This document shows, piece after piece, positions 1 to 6,720 of a stretch of DNA of 22,298 bases. The DNA is taken from positions 1 to 22,298 of the forward strand of contig JABDJG010000456.1 in assembly GCA_013002595.1 (NCBI GenBank), read 5' to 3'. The notes below the pieces were generated by a model that saw only the letters and a program-made list of their open reading frames with translations, was not told where the DNA came from and ran no database searches. Both the position numbers and the translations under genes were made by a program. The stretch is from Hyphomicrobiales bacterium. Its GTDB lineage: Bacteria; Pseudomonadota; Alphaproteobacteria; Rhizobiales; Aestuariivirgaceae. Each line of letters starts with the position of its first letter. The first letter of the stretch is position 1.

Positions 1-183
1 GATCTGCGCCTGTCTGACCATGGTGATGGTGAGACGAAAATGACCTGGGGTGTGCGCCACACATCTGCAGAAGACAGACCCAAGCAGCTGGACATGGGGT
101 TTGAGCTGGGTTTCGCCACAGCGGCAAAGCATTTGAACGACTTGGCGAAGAGCGAAGCCCGACCGGAACAGAGCAGGAGTTAA
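1..183 (+). CDS. SRPBCC/AHSA1-type protein, C-terminal fragment
   Basis: The window opens inside a reading frame (frame 1) that runs about 60 codons to a TAA at 181-183. The visible end includes GETKMTWGVRHTSAEDR and a final helix GFATAAKHLNDLAK. This pattern (a strand with 'T+M/V-x-W', then 'ER..L..G...G....L..L') is typical of the C-terminus of SRPBCC/AHSA1 (START-like) small-ligand-binding proteins. The start lies outside the window, so length and ligand cannot be judged. It sits 5 bases upstream of the VOC-family gene and is probably co-transcribed with it and with the DUF1428 gene. AHSA1, VOC and DUF1428 proteins are commonly found together in small stress or unknown-function operons. 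The family call rests on a short stretch only. Confidence 0.6.
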   Translation, partial: DLRLSDHGDGETKMTWGVRHTSAEDRPKQLDMGFELGFATAAKHLNDLAKSEARPEQSRS

Positions 184-188
184 GTGAG

Positions 189-653
189 ATGAAGTTCACT
201 GCAAAGGTACGCATCTGCCTTTGGTTTAATGGCGATGGCCACGAAGCCGCAGAGTTCTATGTGTCGCTGCTGCCGGACAGTTTTATCGAGAATGTGGTGC
301 ACCCAAATCCTGAGGAGCCGCCGCTGGTGGTCGAGTTTATGCTCGCCGGGGCACCGATGATGGTTCTGAACGGCGGTCCCCTGTTCACCCCTACCGAAGC
401 GGCGTCGATTTCCGTGCTGACACAAGACCAGGAAGAGACCGACCGGCTCTGGTCTGCATTGACCGCCAATGGCGGGTCACAGAGCATGTGTGGCTGGCTG
501 AAGGACAAGTATGGGGTGTCTTGGCAGATTGTACCTGAAGTGTTGCCGCGCATGTTGGCCTCAGATGACCGCGAGCTGGCGCGCCGGACCATGGCCGCCA
601 TGATGCAGAAGATTGATATTGCGGCACTTCAAGTGGCCATTGATCGTAAGTGA
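189..653 (+). CDS. VOC family protein (PhnB/3-dmu-9_3-mt-like)
   Basis: This 154-residue protein belongs to the vicinal-oxygen-chelate superfamily, close to the PhnB or '3-demethylubiquinone methyltransferase-like' (PF06983) type. The signature is visible in order: an N-terminal strand KVRICLWFNGDGHEAAEFY, a central segment with MLAGAPMMVLNGGP, and a C-terminal segment DKYGVSWQIVPEVLPRML followed by an amphipathic helix. Members fold as paired beta-alpha-beta-beta-beta units. Many have no known substrate, and the methyltransferase label is historical. The start at ATG 189 is supported by an AGGAG at 175-179, nine bases upstream and inside the end of the preceding gene. The stop is followed closely by the DUF1428 gene. 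Function is unknown. Confidence 0.85.
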   Translation: MKFTAKVRICLWFNGDGHEAAEFYVSLLPDSFIENVVHPNPEEPPLVVEFMLAGAPMMVLNGGPLFTPTEAASISVLTQDQEETDRLWSALTANGGSQSMCGWLKDKYGVSWQIVPEVLPRMLASDDRELARRTMAAMMQKIDIAALQVAIDRK

Positions 654-667
654 AAGGAAATACAGAA

Positions 668-1021
668 ATGACCTACGTTGATGGATTTGTTGCTGCTGTG
701 CCGAATGCCAATAAGGAGAAGTTCATCGAGCACGCCAAAGATGCGGCAAAGTTGTTCAAGGAACATGGTGCGCTGAAGGTGGTGGAGAACTGGGGTGACG
801 ATGTGCCGGACGGCAAGCTGACCTCTTTTCCGTTGGCCGTAAAGAAGGAAGCGGATGAAACAGTCGTGTTCTCCTGGATAGTGTGGCCATCAAAGAAGGC
901 GCATGAGGAAGGCTGGGGCAAGATCATGGCAGATGAACGCATGAATCCTGATAATATGCAGATGCCATTCGACGGTAAGCGTATCATCTTCGGCCGGTTC
1001 GAAACGGTGTTGGAAGTGTAG
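668..1021 (+). CDS. DUF1428 family protein (YbaA-like)
   Basis: This 117-residue protein begins MTYVDGFVAAVPNANKEKF and contains the DUF1428 pattern: KLFKEHGALKVVENWGDDVPDGKLTSF split over residues ~28-55, then VVFSWIVWPSK, and a C-terminal DGKRIIFGRFE. The family has a ferredoxin-like (dimeric alpha-beta barrel) fold and no established reaction. I chose the ATG at 668 rather than the in-frame GTG at 650, because AGGAAA (654-659) sits correctly for 668 and 650 would overlap the VOC stop. It is the last gene of the left-edge operon and converges on the end of the lasso operon 43 bases away. Base composition here looks clearly more AT-rich than in the genes to the right. Confidence 0.9.
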   Translation: MTYVDGFVAAVPNANKEKFIEHAKDAAKLFKEHGALKVVENWGDDVPDGKLTSFPLAVKKEADETVVFSWIVWPSKKAHEEGWGKIMADERMNPDNMQMPFDGKRIIFGRFETVLEV

Positions 1022-1064
1022 GATTAAGATCCCTGTAGGCGCTTTCGGGATGACCAATGACTAT

Positions 1065-1337
1065 CTAGAGCGGCTCAACCAGTTTCCGGCTCACCAGCTC
1101 GCCGATCAGCGCGGTCACATCGGCTTCGATTTCGTTTGCCGGCGCATCGAACTCTTCCACCACCACGGCCGCGATTTCGTCAGCTGTGCGGCCCTGCTTG
1201 ATGAGCTCCCAGATACGCGACCCGACAAGGTTGAGGCCGAAATAGATCCCCGAGCGCAAATCGAGAATGACCATCTGATCCTCAAGCTGCTGGGCCCTGA
1301 CATGGACCGGGATGGTGAACGTATCGGTCATCTTCAT
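1065..1337 (-). CDS. Lasso peptide B1 protein (PqqD-type RiPP recognition element)
   Basis: This 90-residue protein has the PqqD winged-helix fold pattern: a beta hairpin (residues ~6-32, with LEDQMVILDLRSGIYFGLN), then LVGSRIWELIKQGRTADEIAAVV, and a C-terminal helix ending ALIGELVSRKLVEPL. The 'YFGLNxxGxxIWxLIxxGrTxxEI' string is the classic signature of split lasso B1 proteins. These bind the precursor leader peptide and present it to the B2 protease and the cyclase. ATG 1337 overlaps the kinase stop by four bases (ATGA), so the two are translationally coupled. Unusually, it is the last gene of the cluster, more than 5 kb from B2. It faces the DUF1428 gene tail to tail. It is one of two predicted PqqD-like domains here; the other is fused to the methyltransferase. 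Confidence 0.9.
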   Translation of the reverse strand: MKMTDTFTIPVHVRAQQLEDQMVILDLRSGIYFGLNLVGSRIWELIKQGRTADEIAAVVVEEFDAPANEIEADVTALIGELVSRKLVEPL

Positions 1338-2197
1338 GCCGCCTCGGTATCAGAGCACACATTGTCGGCAATCACCTGCCGCACGGCGTGCAATTGCTCG
1401 AACCGCCTTGGAAAATCCAGCCGGTAACACGGGATTTTCGTTGCCAGTTTCGTAACCCGCTCGAAGTGCCCGGCAACCAGGTCGGTGTCTTCCACATCCA
1501 GCAGGAACGAGTGCTGCACCCATCTGATCAGCGCATCAGCCGGTCTTATCCGCTCCAGCTGCACATCCTTGGCGGCTTCGTTCTCCAGGAAGTAGACGGC
1601 CGACAATCGCCTTGGCTGATCGCAAAACACAATCGAGCGGCCGGCATTGATCCGGCATTTGGACGTAAAGGCGAGCCCGGCAGCCTCATCGGCATCGCGC
1701 GGCGCCAGGGCATCCTTGCTGTCGTGCCAAAGCCTTATCGAGGGATGTCCCGGCACGACATCCACCTCGTCACCGGCATCGTCGATCACCAGCCCGTCAT
1801 CGGCCAGAAACCGAAAGCCGTTGGTTGCAAAGCTGAGCGCCAGCGTCGACTTGCCGAGACCCGACTGGCCCATGAACACTGCAGCCTGTGAACCGATTTC
1901 AACGGCACAACCGTGAAAGGTCAGCGCGCCCTGCCGGCCAAGCACCATCGGCAGCACCTGATTGCGGTAAATGTGTTCGAGCGTCTGCTGCCCGGTCTCG
2001 GCAACCGGATGACACGCGACCGAGCGGGCATCGTGCGAAATTTCAAAATCGGCAAACCCGGGAAACCGCATGACATAACCGCCCGGGACGCGATGGCAGA
2101 TGGCCCAACGGCTACCGTCCGGCTGAATCCATTCCTGGATCGGCTGATCAGCCAGCTGTGCTTGAGCGCGCGGTTCGCAGATGGTCAACGTCGACAT
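1334..2197 (-). CDS. HprK-like kinase, lasso-peptide cluster type
   Basis: This 287-residue protein has an N-terminal ligand-type region (residues ~1-90) and an HPr-kinase-like P-loop domain. Visible motifs are LTFHGCAVEI (92-101), Walker A GQSGLGKST (110-118) and LADDGLVI (131-138) with the conserved Asp pair. HprK-related proteins in lasso clusters include the PadeK/ThcoK type, which phosphorylate the C-terminal Ser hydroxyl of the precursor. The product is therefore inferred to be a peptide kinase rather than a sugar-PTS regulator; no HPr gene is nearby. Its ATG overlaps the methyltransferase stop (TGATG) and its stop overlaps the B1 start (ATGA). The adjacent precursor has no Ser in its core and ends in Asn-Asn, so the known C-terminal Ser reaction cannot occur. 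A Thr hydroxyl, or a non-kinase role, must be considered. Confidence 0.82.
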   Translation of the reverse strand: MSTLTICEPRAQAQLADQPIQEWIQPDGSRWAICHRVPGGYVMRFPGFADFEISHDARSVACHPVAETGQQTLEHIYRNQVLPMVLGRQGALTFHGCAVEIGSQAAVFMGQSGLGKSTLALSFATNGFRFLADDGLVIDDAGDEVDVVPGHPSIRLWHDSKDALAPRDADEAAGLAFTSKCRINAGRSIVFCDQPRRLSAVYFLENEAAKDVQLERIRPADALIRWVQHSFLLDVEDTDLVAGHFERVTKLATKIPCYRLDFPRRFEQLHAVRQVIADNVCSDTEAA

Positions 2198-3318
2198 CAG
2201 TTCGTGTCCCGCCGGGCGACCGCCACAACAAAGCGCAGGATCTCGGCTTCGGTTGGAAACAGCCCGGGGTGATTGGTGCAGACCAACTGTTGAATCTGAC
2301 TCAGGGTTCGAACGCCATCACAATAGCCTAATACCACCGCGCGGGCCTTGCCCAGTGCATTGAGCACTGGAACATGATCCAGCTGCAGCTGGGCGACATC
2401 GGCAGGGTCCAACATCATTCCCTGCCAGGTCGAAAACGATGGGGTCGACCCATCCGGCAGCTCTGCGTCCCAGGCGATTATATTGTCGCTGGGCCGGGTC
2501 ATGACGGTCACCTTCATCGTGTCCCCTTCCTTGACGGGAACATTACCGATCGGCAAAAACACCTGCGAGCGCTTGATGGCATCGGGCATCAATGGAGAGT
2601 TCGTCATCCAAATGCCAGGCGCCAGTTCGCTGCGAAACCATGCCCCAAAACCGTTGAAATTGCCATCCTCCTTGAAGGTCAGCCTCGTTTGCCATGAAAA
2701 ATAGTCGCCATGGTCCGCCAGCAGATCGATCTCGGCCAGCGTATCTGCATCGCTCAGCACGTCCTTGTTGGAAATGTCGGTGCCATGCATTGTATTCATG
2801 TCATGGTCAGCCAGCCAATGATACTCCTCCGGCATGCCCGGTGCCTGCCAGCCCGACATCAGCTGCTGCAACTTTTCTGACCCAACAGCGGCAATCTCAA
2901 TCTTCAACAGTCCCGGAATGAGCTTGCCACCGGGTTTGAGAAAGTGCTGCTTGGTGTACTGGAACAGGTCCAAAATACCATAGTCGAAGCCGAAATAGCC
3001 CACGTGATCGCAAATCGCGACATCGACCTGCTCGGGCAGACGGGTGTGTTGAACCCGCGCCTTGATAAAAGTCGCCTGATCCAGCAGTCCTGCCTGTGCA
3101 AAGGTCTTGCGGGCAACGTTGATGATGGAACCATCATCAATTTCGTAGACGTGTCCGGCACCCGCCTTCAGGCTCAAGAGACCCAGAACACCAGTGCCGC
3201 ACCCCACGTCGGCGACGATATCGCCAGGACGGACCAATGACTGACAGGCCTGCGCGAACAATGCCAGCCGATGTTCGTCCGCCAAATAGCCGAAGTGCTC
3301 GGAAAGAAGCGCATTCAC
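2197..3318 (-). CDS. PRMT-like SAM methyltransferase with C-terminal PqqD-like domain
   Basis: This 373-residue protein is transcribed directly after the lasso precursor. Residues ~25-145 form a class I SAM-binding domain with PRMT-like motif I (VADVGCGTGVLGL, 35-47) and an acidic ribose-binding motif (YEID, 58-61). Residues ~205-300 resemble the PRMT C-terminal beta-barrel (SQVFLPIGN...VKEGDTM). The arginine-binding 'double-E loop' is changed: aligned to SExMGYxxxYES, the text here is CDHVGYFGFDYG, so the Glu positions are Asp104 and about Tyr113. The THW motif position reads IKR (248-250). Residues ~313-371 look like a PqqD/RRE fold (LNALGKAR, GYCDGVRTLSQI). GTG 3318 starts one base after the precursor stop and no good Shine-Dalgarno is visible, so translation is probably coupled. 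It likely methylates the lasso peptide, but not on Arg, which the core lacks. Confidence 0.8.
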   Translation of the reverse strand: MNALLSEHFGYLADEHRLALFAQACQSLVRPGDIVADVGCGTGVLGLLSLKAGAGHVYEIDDGSIINVARKTFAQAGLLDQATFIKARVQHTRLPEQVDVAICDHVGYFGFDYGILDLFQYTKQHFLKPGGKLIPGLLKIEIAAVGSEKLQQLMSGWQAPGMPEEYHWLADHDMNTMHGTDISNKDVLSDADTLAEIDLLADHGDYFSWQTRLTFKEDGNFNGFGAWFRSELAPGIWMTNSPLMPDAIKRSQVFLPIGNVPVKEGDTMKVTVMTRPSDNIIAWDAELPDGSTPSFSTWQGMMLDPADVAQLQLDHVPVLNALGKARAVVLGYCDGVRTLSQIQQLVCTNHPGLFPTEAEILRFVVAVARRDTN

Positions 3319-3319
3319 A

Positions 3320-3451
3320 TTAATTATTTGGAGTCATCATGAACTGGCCGCCATCACCGTTGGCGGTTCCCATGCCTTGAGTCAGGGTGCGCACGTCCCC
3401 GTGGACAATTAACGTGGGGCGTTCATAGGCTTGCTTAGTTGTGTCGTTCAT
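3320..3451 (-). CDS. Lasso peptide precursor (A peptide)
   Basis: This 43-residue frame reads ATG at 3451 to TAA at 3322-3320, and I translated it by hand. The leader (residues 1-25) contains Y9-x-x-P12-x-L14-x-x-x-G18, the conserved YxxPxLxxxG motif bound by B1 proteins, and ends L-T-Q with Thr24 at position -2 as lasso peptidases require. The predicted core is residues 26-43, GMGTANGDGGQFMMTPNN. Gly1 and Asp8 would form an eight-residue macrolactam, leaving a ten-residue tail with Phe12, Met13 and Met14 as candidate steric plugs. An AGGTG lies six bases or so upstream of the ATG. The frame sits between the cyclase gene (114-base gap) and the PRMT-like gene (one-base gap). It is short enough to be missed by automatic gene calling. 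The motif match and position make the call strong; the core length and ring are predictions. Confidence 0.9.
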   Translation of the reverse strand: MNDTTKQAYERPTLIVHGDVRTLTQGMGTANGDGGQFMMTPNN

Positions 3452-3565
3452 GTGGGACACCTAACGGGTTGATTGCCGGGGTACCATGCCAATACCAAAT
3501 TTACCTCAGCGCCTGAAGGCCAAACACCCCCACAAAGCGTGATTCGTTGGGCCTGTCCAACCTCT
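3452..3565 (-). promoter_or_regulatory. Cyclase-precursor intergenic leader, possible internal control region
   Basis: This 114-base gap is the longest on the transcribed strand within the distal half of the cluster. It holds a weak stem (GTTGG acaggc CCAAC) just after the cyclase stop, and the AGGTG ribosome-binding site of the precursor. Precursors are usually needed in excess over their enzymes, so an internal promoter or RNA-processing site here would make sense, but I cannot identify a convincing -35/-10 pair. The region call is therefore positional only. Confidence 0.3.
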
Positions 3566-5455
3566 TTACGGTAGAACCTTGTTATCACTCTTGTTGCCGG
3601 GAGCAAAGAGTGCATCACACCCAAAAAGCGTCCAGAGTATCCAGCCTTCCCAACCCTCATCCTCACCGTCTTGCTCTCGCTCACTCAGTCGGTTGATGAC
3701 ACCAGGTTTTACCCAATCGGACCTTCTCGGCGCAATCTCATCGGTCAGCTCGGTCGAGATGGTCGACAGTTGCTGGCGGATTACACCGATAAACTCCGAC
3801 TTCCACGTTCGCTCGAGTACCAGGTCCGGCACGATGCCGCGCAACGCCCGCCGGTGTAACCATCTGTGCAGATCGCCGCGGTACAGCATCCAGTCGCCGG
3901 CAGAAAATGCAAACTGAATGAGTTCGCGACTCATAAACGGCGACCGTATCTCCAGGTTCTGATGCGCAACCGATCGCTCCTCGGCTTCGCGCGCAAGAAT
4001 GCTGTATGCATCACCCAGCAGTGAAAGCTGATAACGATGGCTTCGTCCAATATCCGGTTGATAGGTTTCGGCAACGCGTCGCCGGTCAAAAATGTTTAGA
4101 AGATCCCGGCTCAACCAGTCCGGTTCTTGCCGTTGACCCTGCAGCTGTCTGAAATGGTTCTTGATGAATTCGGGACACAGAGGCACCACACCATGGCGAA
4201 ACGCCAGCCAAATTGCTCGTGCGGCACCAAGGCTGGCCCAATCGTACTTCAGGCTGCGGCGCAACTGATCCCAATCCAGATCCTTGACTGCATTGCGATA
4301 ATACCCTCCCTTCCAGGGCACACCGAGCCATTCATCCCCGCCAATTCCGGTAACAAGAACCCTGCCGCCGTCGTCACGCGCAACTTCTCTCAACCCAATC
4401 GACATGGTTCCGTTGGGATACCCCGGGAACTCGCCGGACAACTCTGCAAAATTGCGAAACCATGCTGCGTTCTTGGCCGTCGGAACGACCTCTCGCACCG
4501 GTTTTTGCGTATGGTCGGCAACGGCTTTGACATACTCAAGCTCATCTGTGCCGGGCCAACCGGCAAAATTCAGGGTGTACCCGCTGATCCCGGGCGCCAA
4601 GAACCGCGACTGATCCTGCAGATGGACCGCAAGGCAAAACAGCGACGATGAATCCAGACCACCGCTGACTTCAAACGCCACCGGTTTATGAGACCGGGTC
4701 ATATTCCGAACCGTCTTGGAGATCAGGCACCGGTAATATTCGGCAAATTCCGCATCGCTTTTGCACGGCAGCACATGGCCGAGGTCGGGCTGCCAATATT
4801 GCACTGTTTTTGGACCGTCTCGGGAGACCTCCATCGCGTGTGCTGCGACAAGCCTTGAGACGCCGGCCCACAAGGTATCACTGCGCGAATACCAGCGGTT
4901 TGCCAGGTATTCCGCCAGCATGCCGGAATTGCGCTCGCGCTTGACCCAAGGCATCGCAAGGATCGCCGATACCTGCGATGCAAAGGTTAAGGTCCTGCCG
5001 TCCCAGTGATAGCAAAACGGCTTGCTGCCGTTGTGATCGCGGGCGCAAAAGGCCATCTGCCGGCGGTCATCCCAGATGACGAATGCAAAGTCGCCGTCAA
5101 TGTGCGCCAGGCAATCGCGGCCCCAAATGTCATAGGCGCCGAGCACCAGTTCGGCATCCGACCGGTTGCGAAGCTGCACCCCGTGCGCCGTCAGTTCTGC
5201 CCGCAATTCTTCAAAATTGTCGATCCGGCCATCCATGACCAGCACCCGTTGCTGATCGGCACTGAGCGCCGGCTGCGCCTCTTCCAGCGCCTCGGCTGTC
5301 GTACACAACTGGCAATAGCCAAGCGCCATCGATGGCCGGCGGTGATGATAAATGCCGTCCGGCCCGCGATGCGCCATGGCATCGGTCATCTGCTCGATAT
5401 GGACCGCTTCAACCGGACCGCCATCAAACCGGATGATGCCTGCGATACCGCTCAA
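3566..5455 (-). CDS. Lasso peptide macrolactam cyclase (C protein, asparagine synthetase-like)
   Basis: This 629-residue protein is asparagine-synthetase-like. It has an N-terminal class II glutamine-amidotransferase fold (residues 1-~200, with AHRGPDG at 28-34 and GRDCLAHIDGDFAFVIWD at 112-129) and a C-terminal ATP-pyrophosphatase domain with the PP-loop SGGLDSS at 264-270. In lasso pathways the C protein adenylates the Asp/Glu side chain at core position 7-9 and closes the isopeptide bond with the core N-terminus. The N-terminus reads MSGIAG where glutamine-using enzymes read MCGIAG, so the catalytic Cys2 is Ser and glutaminase activity is not expected. This fits a cyclase rather than asparagine biosynthesis. 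The start is TTG 5455, the only possible initiator after the upstream in-frame stop of the nucleotidyltransferase 22 bases away. Alternative: a different ATP-dependent amide ligase, unlikely given B1, B2 and precursor nearby. Confidence 0.9.
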   Translation of the reverse strand: MSGIAGIIRFDGGPVEAVHIEQMTDAMAHRGPDGIYHHRRPSMALGYCQLCTTAEALEEAQPALSADQQRVLVMDGRIDNFEELRAELTAHGVQLRNRSDAELVLGAYDIWGRDCLAHIDGDFAFVIWDDRRQMAFCARDHNGSKPFCYHWDGRTLTFASQVSAILAMPWVKRERNSGMLAEYLANRWYSRSDTLWAGVSRLVAAHAMEVSRDGPKTVQYWQPDLGHVLPCKSDAEFAEYYRCLISKTVRNMTRSHKPVAFEVSGGLDSSSLFCLAVHLQDQSRFLAPGISGYTLNFAGWPGTDELEYVKAVADHTQKPVREVVPTAKNAAWFRNFAELSGEFPGYPNGTMSIGLREVARDDGGRVLVTGIGGDEWLGVPWKGGYYRNAVKDLDWDQLRRSLKYDWASLGAARAIWLAFRHGVVPLCPEFIKNHFRQLQGQRQEPDWLSRDLLNIFDRRRVAETYQPDIGRSHRYQLSLLGDAYSILAREAEERSVAHQNLEIRSPFMSRELIQFAFSAGDWMLYRGDLHRWLHRRALRGIVPDLVLERTWKSEFIGVIRQQLSTISTELTDEIAPRRSDWVKPGVINRLSEREQDGEDEGWEGWILWTLFGCDALFAPGNKSDNKVLP

Positions 5456-5476
5456 GACCGCATCGCCCGTGCGCGC

Positions 5477-6643
5477 TCAGCCATCAATCCGTCTTTCGAT
5501 ATAGCGCCTTGCCGCAAACACCGGACCGATCAGTGCATAAACCGGCAGCCATGCCTTGCCGAGGCCCAGCCGTACCACATCCCGTGGATCGGCCAGAAAC
5601 ATCAACACATCGTGCCACAGCGATGCCCATGACCCGCCCCAGTCAGCCCGTGTCGACAACAGTCTGATTTCCTTCAGCAATCCCGCCATAGTCCGGTTGT
5701 CGTCCATCCGCCTCGGCGTCTCGAGATCATCGATCAGGCGCGCCATATGAGGCCCGATTACCTGATTGCCAGGTGCGCTGGCGGCCATCAGGTCGACGAG
5801 TTGAACGGCAAGTTCCACAGCCGGTCTGGCGCCAAGCCCCTCCACTGCGGTGACATCGAAACCGGGTTGCAGCCGGCCTGCCCTGTTAAGCGCGCGTCCG
5901 GCATCTTCAACCCAGCGCAGCATGAACAGCGCATGATCCATCATATGACAGCACATGTAACAGGCCATATGTGCTGGACCGAGCGTGCGAACTTGTCCGC
6001 CATCCAGCGCCACCGTTTCGGATTGCGCATAGAGCGCCTCAAACCCGACCTGCAACCAATGAGGATTGTGCGACACCCGGTGATGCACATCGAACGCAGA
6101 CCCCAGCATCGGCCCCTGGTAGTTCAGGGCATGGACCATCGACAACAACGCCGATCGCTTGCCGCGCGGCATGTCCAGCTCGGTTTGCCCGGGAATGAAA
6201 TTGTTGTCTCGCAGCACATCCTCCGCTGCAGCCAGGTCACCGGGCGCCACGAGAACATCTATGTCCGACGAAAACCTCAGCGTGTGCTCGCCGGGATAAA
6301 GCAAATGTCCCGCGGCAACGCCTTTCAGAACCAGCGATCGCACGCCCGAGCGCTCCAGGACATCGGCGATCTCAAGCGTTTCAGCTTCCTGCGCCAGAAC
6401 CCTGACGGCTGCCGACTGGTACACCTCATGAAGCGCACCCATCACCTCATCTGGAACCAGTGGCCGGCAGCATTTCGACAGCCGGTCGTAGGCAACGGCA
6501 CCGAGCTTGTGATACCGGGCAAGCTGCTCGAACCGGTGCCAGTCGATTTCACGATCCTGAGCGCCGAGGGCAGCGCCAAACGCTTCGAGCGAGACGCAGG
6601 CCTCGACAAGCAACGCCAGTTCTGCCGACAATGACTGCTTCAA
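5477..6643 (-). CDS. Nucleotidyltransferase family protein (NTP_transf_5/PF14907-like)
   Basis: This 388-residue protein carries the nucleotidyltransferase core LVLKGVAAGHLLYP (104-117) followed by R123 and the metal-binding DID triad region (127-129) in RFSSDIDVLVAPGD. This is the pattern of PF14907 proteins, which have a polymerase-beta-like fold. Such genes recur in lasso and other RiPP clusters carrying HprK-like kinases, but their role is not established; nucleotide transfer to the peptide or to a phosphorylated intermediate has been suggested only by context. The C-terminal third contains a hydrophobic stretch (LPVYALIGPVFAA) and a basic tail (RRYIERRIDG), suggesting possible membrane contact. 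The start is TTG 6643, with GGGGA about a dozen bases upstream. The gene lies just after the twin hairpins that separate it from the B2 gene. Confidence 0.8.
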   Translation of the reverse strand: MKQSLSAELALLVEACVSLEAFGAALGAQDREIDWHRFEQLARYHKLGAVAYDRLSKCCRPLVPDEVMGALHEVYQSAAVRVLAQEAETLEIADVLERSGVRSLVLKGVAAGHLLYPGEHTLRFSSDIDVLVAPGDLAAAEDVLRDNNFIPGQTELDMPRGKRSALLSMVHALNYQGPMLGSAFDVHHRVSHNPHWLQVGFEALYAQSETVALDGGQVRTLGPAHMACYMCCHMMDHALFMLRWVEDAGRALNRAGRLQPGFDVTAVEGLGARPAVELAVQLVDLMAASAPGNQVIGPHMARLIDDLETPRRMDDNRTMAGLLKEIRLLSTRADWGGSWASLWHDVLMFLADPRDVVRLGLGKAWLPVYALIGPVFAARRYIERRIDG

Positions 6644-6658
6644 AAACGCAATCCCCTA

Positions 6659-6706
6659 GATCAGGATCGTTTTTGATTGAAACAATCAAAAACGATAAAC
6701 CTGATC
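6659..6706. repeat. Hairpin element 1 of an inverted pair
   Basis: A 14-base arm ATCGTTTTTGATTG (6666-6679), an AAA loop, and its exact complement (6683-6696) form a perfect stem. Outer arms GATCAGG (6659-6665) and CCTGATC (6700-6706) also pair, leaving an AAA bulge on one side. It lies between the B2 and nucleotidyltransferase genes and is homologous to the element at 6721-6770 in reverse orientation. It could be an attenuator, an operator, an mRNA processing or stability element, or a small mobile palindrome. Confidence 0.85.
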
Positions 6707-6720
6707 GGCTTCAATATGTT

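Noticed and set aside
1029..1051. Possible terminator ATCCC...GGGAT between the convergent DUF1428 and B1 genes
   Set aside because: The stem is only five base pairs with a 13-base loop and there is no T run, so it is too weak to call.
3480..3520. A TTGGCATGG string upstream of the precursor resembling a sigma-54 -24 element
   Set aside because: There is no matching TTGC-type -12 element at the required spacing.
3448..3684. 78-codon - strand frame covering the gap before the precursor
   Set aside because: It mostly overlaps the cyclase gene in another frame, and its sequence shows no lasso leader or other recognisable motif.
5006..5632. Long + strand open frames opposite the lasso and catabolic genes (also at 5747-6634, 7888-8589, 20993-22162)
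   Set aside because: They are antisense shadows of high-GC genes: rich in Arg, His and Pro with no family motifs, while the opposite strand encodes clear enzymes.
1334..6643. Interpretation as an exosortase/PEP-CTERM-type or HPr-related regulatory cluster (HprK-like, PqqD and asparagine synthase genes also occur there)
   Set aside because: The B2 peptidase, a precursor with lasso leader grammar and a fused ABC exporter are present, and no exosortase or PEP-CTERM protein is seen.
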